This document shows, piece after piece, positions 22,463-34,800 of a DNA stretch of 64,000 nt. This DNA is from Asterias amurensis (lineage: Eukaryota; Echinodermata; Asteroidea; Forcipulatida; Asteriidae), in contig NC_092667.1 in assembly GCF_032118995.1 (NCBI RefSeq), positions 4,270,931 through 4,334,930 on the forward strand. Reading direction: 5' to 3'. Position 1 is the first letter of the stretch. Each line of letters begins with the position of its first letter. Under the pieces are notes generated by a model. It had not been told where the DNA came from. It searched no databases and saw nothing but the letters and a program-made list of their open reading frames with translations. The position numbers and the translations under genes were made by a program.

Positions 22463-25400
22463 ATGTCACAAGAATCGAAATCAAAAAGAGCCCGTTTGTC
22501 TGGGGACTCTCTCAATGGAAGTTCTGGTGAATTTTTCCCGGGTAAGTGACTTAGTTTGCGGGTTTACAGGTGTAGCGGCCACAGGTGTATTCAGATATGT
22601 TGTTCTTCCTCCATTATGATTGATCGATGTTGTTACCACCTACATGCCAGCGTGCATACGTGCGGGTGTAGACCCGCTTGTATAGACTCGACTAACCGTC
22701 CGTAGTACCATTAGAGTAAGGAATAGAACTTGCTCTATGGTAGTACCTTTATTAGGCTTTAGCTGTAGCTTGATTGAATGGCATGGCCAAATTTGTTTCA
22801 ATTTAAAAATACACAGTCTGTACTTTTGGTCCACCACGATCATCGATGCAATCATGATGATGTACCATAAGTAGGTGCACTCTCTGCCACACCTACACCA
22901 AGTCAAAGCATGGAGGTAGAATTGATTTTGCTCTTTAAATTAGTTGATTGTGACATTGTGGCACATTGCGTACATAATATACAAACATTAAAAACCCTCC
23001 TATTTTCCTTCTTGCAAGTTCCTGACCCTAGTTTATCAGCAACTATTTTGCACGGCCAGGCTTAATATCTGGGGTTCATCTATATACAAAAGTTTGAGTG
23101 GCTTATTGGACCATTTGGACTCAGATGAGCTTAGTAACTGTGGTTTTGTACTAATTTTTAGCAGTTTTTACATAAAAGCTTTGGGTTCGTACAAGATGCA
23201 AATGTCAATTTTTTTGAAAATGAGGGCAGAGCCCCAGTTACTGGGTCTATAGGTTTGTATCGTTTTCAGTGAGGTTATTTTGCTCAGTGTGTTCATGCCC
23301 TGATTTTATCCAATGCTGACTAGGACAGGAGGGCGGGTAGGACAAGCAAGCCAGTTTGTGTGGTTATTGCAAAAGATAAGAACAAGTCAAACATGCTTTG
23401 CAAAGATAAGAGCCCTGGGTGTAACAGGTGTAAAGTTTGTTTACCTTACCTAATTACATAAGTCCTGGTAGTGGTAGAATGTTATTAGTCTCCATATACA
23501 ATGAGTTGGTCATTCATTATCAGGGCAATAAATTTCACAATTTGATAGGCCTTAGAATCATAATTGTTTTTGTCCCACCCCACTTAGCATGACACAAACA
23601 TATCTTAATCACACCATACTTCCTGTGCTGTGCAGAAACTACCTTTGGGGTATACTGGTTGCACATTATGCAACAGTTGAAGAAAACAATAATTGGTGTT
23701 AAAACAGAACACAGATGAGGCATCCAGATTTAAGTAGGGGTCTGCTTTCTGGATTCCCAGATATGTGGCATCATCGGATCGTTGTATGCACCATATGATA
23801 TTATTGTTGGAATTACCCCTAAACATTCCTTTGACATTATGGTATATTATTTTTGAACAGGTGGATGAACAGGTGGATTGGTAATTAATTTATATACCAG
23901 TTTAGAATAAAGAAGTTACAGTTTAAATTTTGAAGAGATTTAGAGCCTGAAATTCCTGTTGGCATAATTTGTACACAGCTCAATGGAAGAAAACACTAGT
24001 TCGTATATTTTGCAGAGACTGCACTGTATGATTTGTATCACCCTTTTGAAGTGAAGAAAGATGGCACATCTTGGAACTTGTATTAATGTAAAACTTTTCA
24101 CACAAAAAGAAGTGCAGTAGTTTGCCTGCCACAAAGGCCCTGGAATGTACATTTACAAGGTCACTCTTTGTGTAAAAAGGTCTGTTCAATCAGCAATTTT
24201 CAATATTTGAATATTTTTCCTTCTTATGCTACAGGGATTGGGAAGATAGAATACAAGCCTGGTGCTGGGCCGACTGAAGTGTTGTGCTTTAAACATTACA
24301 ATGCAAAAGAGGTAAGAATGTGTAGAGAAATCACTTTGCTGTGTCTTCAAATGATCACTTTATTCCTGTACAAAAGATTAACCTGATGAAATGTTATTAA
24401 CAAAGTGATGAAGAGCTTTTCAGATTAAAAACCACCTCAAGTTGTGTTCATAGTTCATGGCCTGGTCGAGATAGAAGACTCTTGAAATTCAAAAACCATA
24501 ATTTTTGTACAAAATTTAATTGCGGTTGTTCAGGTTGTACCTTTTGTTGCGGAATGTTTCAATGCTGTTTGCATGAAAAGGTTAGAATTTGGCGAAACAG
24601 CGTTACAAAAAGCTGTTACTTTCAGATTTGTACATTCTGAATTCTATTAATTAATCTTTAATCGAATGGGTTAACTTAAACATATAATGTAGTCCTGTAT
24701 TGTGTTCTTGTTTTCAGGTAATTCATGGTCATTCAATGGAGGCATGGCTGCGTTTCTCAGCCTGCTACTGGCATACTTTTAGAGGAGTTGGCTTGGATCC
24801 CTTTGGAATGCCAACCATAAAGAGACCATGGGATGATGGTAAGTTTGTTTCTAGTCATGAACAAAGACGAGTTGTTGGCATTCTATTCATGAAATCAAGC
24901 AAGCAACTTTTCGGCTGATAAGGACCTATTCTTATAAAGTTGTTTAGCAGGAACTTATGCTTAGCAACTTCATAATGCTAAGCAAGAAATGAGTGGGGTA
25001 ACAGTCACAGCATAGGTAATGTACAGTATTTTAGTCGAGAATTGAATATTTTAGAACAAAATTGCAATAACGTTTAGCCACTTGTTTAATATTTTAGGAA
25101 CCGAGAGCATGGACAATGCAAAGAGACGTCTCCGAGTTGCTTTTGAATTTTTCAGTAAACTTGGAGTCAAGTACTGGACCTTCCATGACAGGTTTGTTGA
25201 AGTTATTTACCAACAACTTAAACTTTAATCTTAACAAGTAAATTTTAAAAAAAGAATGATCCATGAAACAGTTATTGCTCAGTGAAAAAGAAAATTACAA
25301 ATTAATTAGAGCTGAAACATAGGAAGAGCATTTTTTAAAAGCATTGAGTGGTTTACACACACAAAATGGGGATGGGAAGTCTAATCCATATTTGAAGCAC

Positions 25401-28400
25401 AATTGTACAGTTGCTTTGTCATCTGTATGTGAGGTTGAAGTTTTCCAAAAACTTTAAATGCGAAGCCTGATGACAGATAATCACCAACCTAATATTTGTA
25501 TTTGTTTGACAGGGATGTAGCTCCTGAAGGTGCAACACTGGAAGAGACCAACCGTAATCTTGACGAGATAACAGACCTAGCTAAGGAACTGATGTCAAAG
25601 ACAGGTGTCAAACTTCTGTGGAATACCTGCAATCTCTTTGCTAATCCAAGGTTATTATGGAACTTAAGTTTCTTTTAAATTACTTTGGTTCTGGTAAAAT
25701 GTCTGAAAATATAGCACAAAACAAATTAATTTGATACTGTGATTACAATGGATTTGCTTTGTTGCATCGCTCTCTGCTCGAAGAACTGTCAGCAAGTTAG
25801 TGTGCAGTTTGCCTTGCTTACGGTTAGGGGTGCTGAGGAAAAAGAAACTCTGGTAAAAATGGCCGCTTCTTAACCAGAAATTATCTGCCTAGAGACTTAA
25901 TAAAATTGGTCTCCTACTTAGAAAGTTTCCTATGAGATTGTGATGGCAATAAGACATAAAGTAAAAGGTTAAATCTTAATAGATTTTATTTGGTCATGTT
26001 TTGTTTGTTAATTGTCACCATGGTGATGCATGACCAGAGTATTTGACCCTGTTTTGTTTTAGGTACATGAATGGTGCTGCCACAAACCCAGATGCTCATG
26101 TTGTTGCGTATGCAGCTGCACAGGTCAAGAAGGGACTTGAAATCGGCAAGAAACTGAATGCTGAAAACTTTGGTAAGAAAAGTTGATTTAGTTTATATTT
26201 CTTTGAAATCTGTCCGATAAAGACCCTTACGATTATCTTATCAGTGCACCGTGTCAAATTATACTTAACATGTAACACCATCCAGCAGGAGAATATAGGA
26301 GACTGTTGACCATGGCGCAACTAGTACCTGACTTCACGACCAAAATTGTAGAAAAGCAACATTTCTATTTTGAGGTAAAGATGTGAAAATTTGTCATACT
26401 TTTCTTCTTATTAATTACAGTGTTTTGGGGCGGCCGTGAAGGATACAACAGCCTTCTTAACACCGACGTTATGGCTGAGCTCTCCCATGCGGCAAACTTC
26501 TTCAAGATGGCCGTTGGTAAGTTTGTTCGCTGGAATTAGGAAAATGTTGAATTTCTTAAACCAGTTGTGATTATAAAAACTCATTTGAACTGGTGATTTT
26601 CTTTTACAGATTACAAGAAGCAGATAGGGTTTGGAGGTCAGTTGTTGATTGAGCCTAAACCTAAGGAGCCAACCAGACATCAGTATGATTATGGTAGGTA
26701 CAGTACATGTATACAGAAACCCTTGAAAGTATTCTCATATCTTCAAACTTAGTGTTTCTGAAAAGAAGCAGGTTGTGTTTATTACTTTGCCCAGTTGCGC
26801 ATCCATGCAACACTGAGAGAAAGATGTGATTCTTAGGAAAAACCTGAGGGAGTATAACCGCTGTTCACTACTGTCTGCAGGGGTGAAGGGGAATAATATT
26901 TTACACTTTGCTTATATTTTTCACCCAGATGCAATGACTGTGATCGGGTTTCTCAAGCACTTTGGGTTGGCTGATGATTTCAAAATCAATGTAGAACCGA
27001 ACCACACGATGCTAGCAGGACACTCCTATGAGCATGACATCGTCATGGCTTCCGGGTAAGTCTCATTCCATCTCAGACCTCTGACGTCAATGTCATGCCC
27101 CTCCTGCATGCAGCTGACTTCCTCGTTTTCTTCTTCTGTTTTCAGTGTCTTAGGAAACTAGAAATAGATGTTTATGACACAGAGTTGTGGGACTTCATAT
27201 TGTTGTTCTACTATTCCCATTTCTACAGAATCCCCTTGTGAGGATCTAGTTTAAACAAAGAAAATTGCTGTGGTGACTTTTGTTCCATTGTGGAAAATTC
27301 CCCTGAACTCTGGGTATGCTTACCCAAAGTTTTATGTTTAAACAGGCAGTTGCCAAATAATAAAGTTGAATGCAGCAAGAAGCAAGCACTGTATCTAGTG
27401 TGGCGGTATTTGAACCCATTTTCATATGGCTCAAGTAGCCACAGTACTTTATCAAAATATTAATTAGGTCATAAAGTGGCAGGTTAAAATAATTTCACAG
27501 CTTGGAAAGCTGAAAGCCTCACATCTACACAAAACTTGTTTCTATATTATATAAGATTTTGATTTATGGGGACTGATAAAAAAAGTTGTTTTAAGATGAC
27601 CCTGAAATCCGACTTCCTTTTTCATTTCAGGTTTGGTATGCTGGGGTCCATTGACTCCAACACTGGGTCCCCTGATCTAGGGTGGGATACTGACCAGTTT
27701 CCAATGGATGTCAGAGATACAACTCTGGTCATGAAGGTATCTTTCAATCTTTATTATTCCAAAGAATTGAACTCACAACTCCTTAATTCTCCTCTTATGT
27801 CCATTTTATAAAAATGCTCATTAGTTTGCTTTTCCATAAAAAGTATTTAATAAAAGCCCTCAGTAATTTGTATTTCAGATTTCCATTGGTATTTTGGGGG
27901 TTTTCCATATTTTCGTTTGATCACAAATTTCCAAGCAAATAATGACATTTAGTTTCTTCGTTCATTCGTTCCTACTTTTAAATCTTCCGAGACAAATGGA
28001 GGTGTAGTATTTCCAGCCACAAACGGCATGTCGAGTCATTCAGGGCACTCTTTCCTCCTAGTAAGGAAACTCATTGTATAGAATCTTCTTGATATTTCCC
28101 TAGGCTGTGATTGAGCAGAATGGCATTGCTCCTGGCGGGTTAAACTTTGATGCCAAGGTACGCCGAGAATCAACCAACCTTAAAGACATGTTTATTTCCC
28201 ACATTGGTGCTATGGACTGTTTTGCAAGAGGTCTGCGCTGTGCTGCCAAGCTGGTTGCTGAAGGAGCTATGGCCAAGATGGTGCAGGTAAGAATACACAC
28301 ACCAATATTCTTTTACTCTATCCCGGACTTTACTTTCTTGACATTCTCAACTCAGAACTTTGCTTAATTTCTTTGTGGTTTAAAGCAAACAAACTTTTTC

Positions 28401-28698
28401 TTACAGAATCGTTACAGCAGCTTCAGTGAGGGTATAGGTGCAAAGATTGCCAAGGGAACAGCAACAATGGAAGAATGTGAGGTAAGGATACAAATACAAA
28501 TAAACTGAAATTTAAACAACTTGACTAAATCGTGATAAATACCCAAGGCAGAATTTGAGAAGTATGAAAGCATAAGAAAAGTAAGAAAATCATTCTGGTG
28601 TGCTTTTTTTCTAGAACTATGTGAAGAAAATGGGAGAACCAAAACAGATCTCTGGCGAGCAGGAGAAGTACGAGTGTGTGCTTAATCACTATGTGTGA
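22463..28698 (+). CDS. Xylose isomerase (457 aa, 13 exons)
   Basis: Exons: 22463-22541, 24235-24311, 24718-24838, 25098-25191, 25513-25650, 26063-26172, 26421-26516, 26610-26693, 26929-27055, 27631-27736, 28104-28286, 28407-28481 and 28615-28698. All are GT-AG with agreeing phases, totalling 458 codons. Xylose isomerase interconverts D-xylose and D-xylulose (and often glucose and fructose) using two divalent metals. Both family signatures are present: [10 protein letters not shown] (residues 121-130, catalytic His122) and [10 protein letters not shown] (250-259, metal Glu253). Also seen are [31 protein letters not shown] (289-296), GWDTDQFP (326-333), [11 protein letters not shown] and [15 protein letters not shown]. 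Length and the N-terminal extension fit the longer, class II type. No signal peptide or peroxisomal tail is seen, so it is probably cytosolic. It looks intact. Thirteen exons and local base use argue against bacterial contamination. AATAAA signals occur at 28763 and 28820. Confidence 0.97.
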
Positions 28699-28762
28699 GC
28701 CTCAAGGATTCTTCCTACCTCCATGGTTTGAGCTTCAGTCAGTTTCGGAAGTATTCACCCAT

Positions 28763-28825
28763 AATAAAAATATTTGACTGAGAACACAAAAGTTCATCAG
28801 CCTGTGGTTTAATCTTGCCAATAAA
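28763..28825 (+). terminator. Candidate polyadenylation signals, xylose isomerase
   Basis: Two AATAAA hexamers, at 28763-28768 and 28820-28825, lie 65 and 122 nt after the stop codon. Either could end the transcript. Confidence 0.55.
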
Positions 28826-28829
28826 AATC

Positions 28830-31395
28830 AAATATAAACTACCTTCGAAAAGGCATCTTGCTTAAAACTTGCTCAATGTAAACTGATTTTCTCAGAGGAT
28901 GGTCTTTTAATAAAAAATATAACAGACCTTTCCCTATAATATGTAAACTGAACGTTGCGCGTAAAAAATAGCACTACTGGTTGGCAAAAATGATGGTGTG
29001 ACGCATTCACATATTTGCATCTGCCTTGTGCATAACTCTGCATTGTTTGCCAGTATGTACACATGCGTAAATGTAATTAGCATATTTCATGGGGAAGGCT
29101 CATTTTGTCTTAAACTTTTACTAGAACAACTCATACTAAGATCTATAAAATAGAAACCAATATTTTAAAGCCATCTCTGACAATGAATAATTTTAAATAC
29201 TATGCAAAGAGGTTCAGTTCGACTGGATGGTCAGAGTCATTTTATAAAAATTATTTTCATCCAGAGGGGATGTGTGATTCCGTCACTGAATAAACTAAGC
29301 CATTAATATATCTTTACTAAGTTTAGGTGTTGCATAAAGTACTTTGATTTAATACAGGGTTGTTGTAGAATCATAGAAAATTATTCCTTAATGGTAATCA
29401 GTTTGGTTGAAAACAGACAACGGTGTAAAGATTTATTATCTCCATTGAAGTGGCAGTTGATTGAAAGTGGCAGTTGAAAAGAAAACTTAAGCTTAACAAA
29501 ACTCCCCCGTGTGAGGAAACCTCTGTCATGAGTTAAAATCAACATCACAGCTACATGGTTATTAATACAAGAACCATGTGTAACAAAAAAGAACATTTAA
29601 ACACAATTTGGTTTGCAAGCTGCTTTATTTGCTCATCGTTTTTCATGGAAAATAAAAATAGAGTAGATGCACTAAATTATCTTAGGGATTGTACAGTGTT
29701 GACAGAAGAAACGTTCAAAGACCTTTTTCGCAAATAATAGGGGGCCTACCCATTGCACAAGCGCTAACTGTTGAATGAGGTGCATGCTGGTCTAGCTAGT
29801 GACCAATCGCTAGCTTTCAAGCATGCACCTTATTCCATGCCTACACGCACGTACCGAGTATTTACGATAAGGTCTATGTAGATTCAAAAGGAGCAAGCAA
29901 GAATAGACTGCTTGCTATTACATCACAAGTTGAAACAGCGCCCTCGCTGTGGTCTGAAGACTGAGTAGTGCGTTTTTCCATAGTTTAACCTTGGCTATAG
30001 CGTCCTTTGCTTACGAAAAGGTCATACAATTCATAGTTGATTTAACACGTGGTAGTACCCTGATCATTCTTTTAAAGAAAACTCAAGGAAGCAAAAATGC
30101 TCCTTTTCGTTAACTTCATATTCCCAAAATACTCTAACAAAATCTGCTATGTCTGTGCCTGGCCAGAAATTTATACAGAAAAGCATGATTGCAAAAAGGC
30201 TAAAGGATTTCAGCAAAATAATTTGTCATGCTCAGTGCTTCTAAACAAGATAGTGTGGTACAGGGGATCATTTTATAAGTAAGTGGTTGATTTGTCAAAT
30301 CATGTGATTTGTCAAATCATGTTATTTACAAGTATATACAAGAGTATTGGAGCATCTTTCAATTTTTCATATCAATTTATATTCCTGATGTATTTTTATA
30401 CCACTGATCTTTCAATAAACAACTTAAACACTAAAAAATATAAGTGGATTGTTATTATTGAGATTGTCTTTCTTACAAACCAGTCCGGCAGCAAAAGTAA
30501 AAGTTAACATATGGCTATAAGACTATTTCAATATTCACTGGGTATAGAATACTTATCAAACGTAACTGGGTATAGAATACTTATCACACATGCTATATTT
30601 GTTGGTATTCCATGAGCGCATGTGTGATAAATCATTTATCTGCAGGCAAACATGACCCACAGCTTAAAATAGTGCAACACAGAATTAGAACAGTGTATAG
30701 GTGTGATATCACATTCTTGTTGATATGGGTTGACCAATCGGAATCAAGGATTAGTTTCCTTGAAGAAAAAGTTATCTTTAACCTTTATGAATACCAGAAT
30801 AAATAAATTCCACCAAATTTTAAAGTTTCTGTTTTAAGTTAAACCTCTAAATCTGCATTACATAATTGTGGACTTAAAGAGTACTTTTAACTCATTCTTT
30901 GATGAAAAATATATAACATATTCCCTTAAAAAATAAAGTACCTCTTTTTTCATGACAAATTGTGTCTAACAGAGAATCCTATCCTTTTCATTGAAATTGT
31001 ACCTTTTCTAGTCAAAAATAAACTATGAACTTATCTCACAAGAAAACATAGCGTCTTACTCCTTGATCTGGTTAAAGATAAAGGTTTAAAAAAAACAAAA
31101 AAAACAAAACATCAACCTTATTTCATTAGTTCTTAAATTCATTTTCATAACAAACAATCTGAGAATTTGAAAAGAAACGACTAATCAACTGTTTAACAAT
31201 AAAAATTCTTTCACACTCGGGTTCTGTAGTGAATAACCATATGACCCAAACCCATTCTTGAAACTTTGCTTGGTAAGAAGCTTTCACTTTGCACAAAGCA
31301 TTCCCAGGATGCATGAACCAGGCTTAACTTTGCTGCAAGCCAAGCAGTCGGAGATTAGAAGTCCATGTTACAAGCTCCTGATGGACCTTCCAGTG
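28830..31395. other. Intergenic between convergent genes
   Basis: No gene seen. An imperfect inverted repeat at 29773-29836 (GAATGAGGTGCATGCT ... AAGCATGCACCTTATTCC, with AGCTAG/CTAGCT inside) could be a small MITE remnant. A 26-bp direct repeat (AACTGGGTATAGAATACTTATCA type) occurs twice at 30538-30590. Reading frames are short and AT-rich without domain signal. Confidence 0.45.
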
Positions 31396-31515
31396 CTATG
31401 TGCTAGTACCAAAGTATCTGTCTCCAAAGTTACCTGAGATAAAATAAGAAACTTTTGTCAGCATATCTTAATTAATTTAATTGTTGGAGCCCACGTCCAG
31501 CGGGTAATGGTGCAA

Positions 31516-31566
<51 letters not shown>

Positions 31567-31759
31567 CTTAGACACTTACCTATTCCAGGAATAATGTGGA
31601 AGTTCTCATTCACTTCTTTGTCAACTGCTGTTGTTACAATCTTGACTTTGGGGAAGGCATAAGCGACTGTATGTACACCTAAATATTTGGGACAAAAACA
31701 ATGACAAATTAGTTCCAGCCCATACTGTTCCAGGCGGGTTACAATTTGAGGAGGAGACC

Positions 31760-31828
<69 letters not shown>

Positions 31829-34800
31829 TCATAAGAACAAGAAATATTCTGGGATTCTGAAAACGAAGGGAACTACATGGATGATAGCATTTCAGTATGC
31901 CAACCAGTACGGGATTTAGTAGCTTTTGGGTACTTTTTGTTTGGCACACAACACAAATGTTCACAGATTTACATTAAACTTACATAGTTCAAAGATAGTG
32001 ATGGTAGAAAGCTTCCCTTAAAATGTTACTCCCTGAGGTGTTGTAGTTTTTGAGAAATGAGTAAGCATTTCACACACAAAAAATATTGTCTCAAGTAAGA
32101 CGAAAAATATTTTAGCATGAACGGAATTACGTGACTCTCCTGAATACATACATATTCATTCACAGTAAGGATGTCATAGCCAAAAACTTCATCTACAAAA
32201 GGTATCAAACCCTTGTATGGACACTGTTCATGGATTGGAGCGGGAGATAAGACACTAACCAGATTCTGCCATCAGTAGAGACAATAACATGATGTTTTGC
32301 TGAGGGACGTCATGGTCTAGTAGCACCCTAATGGCCATCATGGCTGCTGCTCCTGTTGCCACGGTAGCATCCATCAAGATGACATGGTCTTTTTCAATCT
32401 CCTTAGGTAGTCTCAAATAATGGAGCTGTGTTAACAGATGGAAGACGAGAAAACAAACTAAATGAGAAAATGAATCGAGACAACATGGGAGACCATTAAC
32501 TTTGATTTTACCCATATACACCTATAAGTGTTTAGCACTGTGTAATCGATGCTTTCCAGAGTTCTGTAAAAAAAAATCACAGGCATATTACTTGGGTGGG
32601 ATTCCAGAGCAGTGTCGTACCGGTAGCTTGAGGCAGTTCAAAAAATATTTCTACATCGAAGTTTTGAACTAAGATGTTGTAAAAGCTTACCTCTGGTTCT
32701 TCTGTTTCAAGATTTGTCTGGATGAGTATTTTGCCAAGTCGGATGTCTTTACAGACTTCACAGAGGGCAGGCTCCATGACTTCTCCAGCTCTCAATATTG
32801 ACACTCCACAAAGCTAGAATGTCAATGAAAAATCACTGTAATTAGTACCATACAAATAAATGGATAAACCTGGACGATGCTTAACTCTACAATGGGTGAA
32901 AAGTGTACACTGAAATTTGGAACCATTTATTTAACATCTGACCTAAACTACATGGTTTAAATTATCCTATTATCCTCGTTTTATGTCTTTGGTTTTGACA
33001 GACTTTGTGTAATTAGTTTCTCTTTTCGATAGTAAAGATATTTTAAAGATATTTCAATGTTTTTTTTTCAAAGAATATGTTATAGTCTTGTAGAACTTAT
33101 AACTTAATAGTCTTATAGTATAATAAGAAAACTATTACATATTGGTCAAATAATGATGAGCTTGACAATTTAATTGACTGTGCTGAAACAAAGAACTTTT
33201 TTCCTCCCAAAAGATGTTTGGAAGGATTTGACTTATTGCCTTTGAAAACCAAAAAGCTTGCAAAAAGGTGATACTAACAAAGGAAAAAACATTCTCACTC
33301 ACTGTGAGGGAATTAAAATTCACTGGTGCAAAACTGAGTGAAAGTCTCAAATACAAGATTTGCTTTTACTTCACAAAATGTGCAAGAAATAATCTACACA
33401 CTACAGTGTAAAGAGAGACAGTCAGGCCCGATACTTTGTTCTTTGTGAGGGAAGGGCGATTTTCCTAAGCTATATGGGCACATCTATGAGTGATATCTAA
33501 GGTTCACTGGAACACTTCAGAAGGCACAAAGGCAATGACTAAGGGGCCTGCTGGAAATTACCTCCATTGCCCCAACATTTGGCCGGAACAGTACATCATT
33601 CTATATTTCAAAATTATAAAAACAAATTGTGTTCAAAGATACTAATACCTAGTAGTGTAAATCATACTCTGTCCACAAACAGATGGATTTCATGGCTCTG
33701 CTTACCATCGCTTTCTGCGCTTATGATCTTTATGCTCCACTTACTTTGCAAGCGCTGCATATCTGCGATAGTTGTGTAAGGGAAGAAAGCCTAGTAACAT
33801 GGAGTACGCATGCGCACAAGCAAAAATTCTGATGTACCGATATACTTTTCGTTCATATTTGCCCCCCCTGGTTACGAGCCCGAGAAACATAATACCAATA
33901 TAACATCACTTTAAAAAAAATATTGTTTGTCAAAAATGTACACATGGGTTTAAAGTAAAAATTAAGTCAATACAAAAAGCAGTTGTAAATCGCAAATAAA
34001 ACAATTTTTCTAACAACCTCAAACACTGCAAATCATGGACACGGGCAGTTAATGAAAAACCTGTTGTAAAAGAAAGCAAGCAGAATCAGGGAGGATTGGA
34101 TTAAACCATTTCTATATTGACTGAGAATGTTCTTTCTGCTCAAGATACATTCCAAGAAATGTGTAAAACTTAAAGTCTTGGTACATAAATCTTGAGACTT
34201 TTCGGACATATCAGGCATCCCACTCACCGCTACTTTTCTCAGCAACAAGAACAATGGACCGATCCGGCCTGTCAATCAAACTTTGCGCGTTCACCCATGT
34301 GACCAATCACAGCAATGATTGTGGTCGGACAAACTCGGTCATGCGTGCGCGTATATTTGGCACGCGCGGCAGAATCGTGCAGAATGTCATTGGGAGTGCT
34401 CGTACACGTGTCTTGCTCACGTGCGCGGTGGGCGGAGCTTAGTGGAAAGCCGGAATGGTCCATAGAAGCGTACCAGTAAGTAGGGGCTCCCTTTAACAGA
34501 TCAAACGTTTCCCAATGAAAGCAGACAGGATGCTTAACAACTCTGATCAGTTCAGTTTTGAGGATTGAGGTTGGATCCTGTAGAGACTTTGGGTGGGAGT
34601 ATCTAGGTATCTAAGGGTTAGGGTGAACTAAAATGTCTGCCATTGAGATTCTTTGAAATCTATCTATTGAACTTTTCTTAATTAACAATTTTCTTACAAG
34701 TAGTGAGATAAAACCCACATGATATATTCTCAAACTAAAAAACCAGTACCTAATCTACGCCATCATGCAAGCTTTTCAAGAAAGTTTTGCTGTCATTCAG

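Noticed and set aside
22463-28698. Xylose isomerase as bacterial contamination
   Set aside because: Thirteen exons with proper splice sites, surrounding animal repeats and local base composition rule this out.
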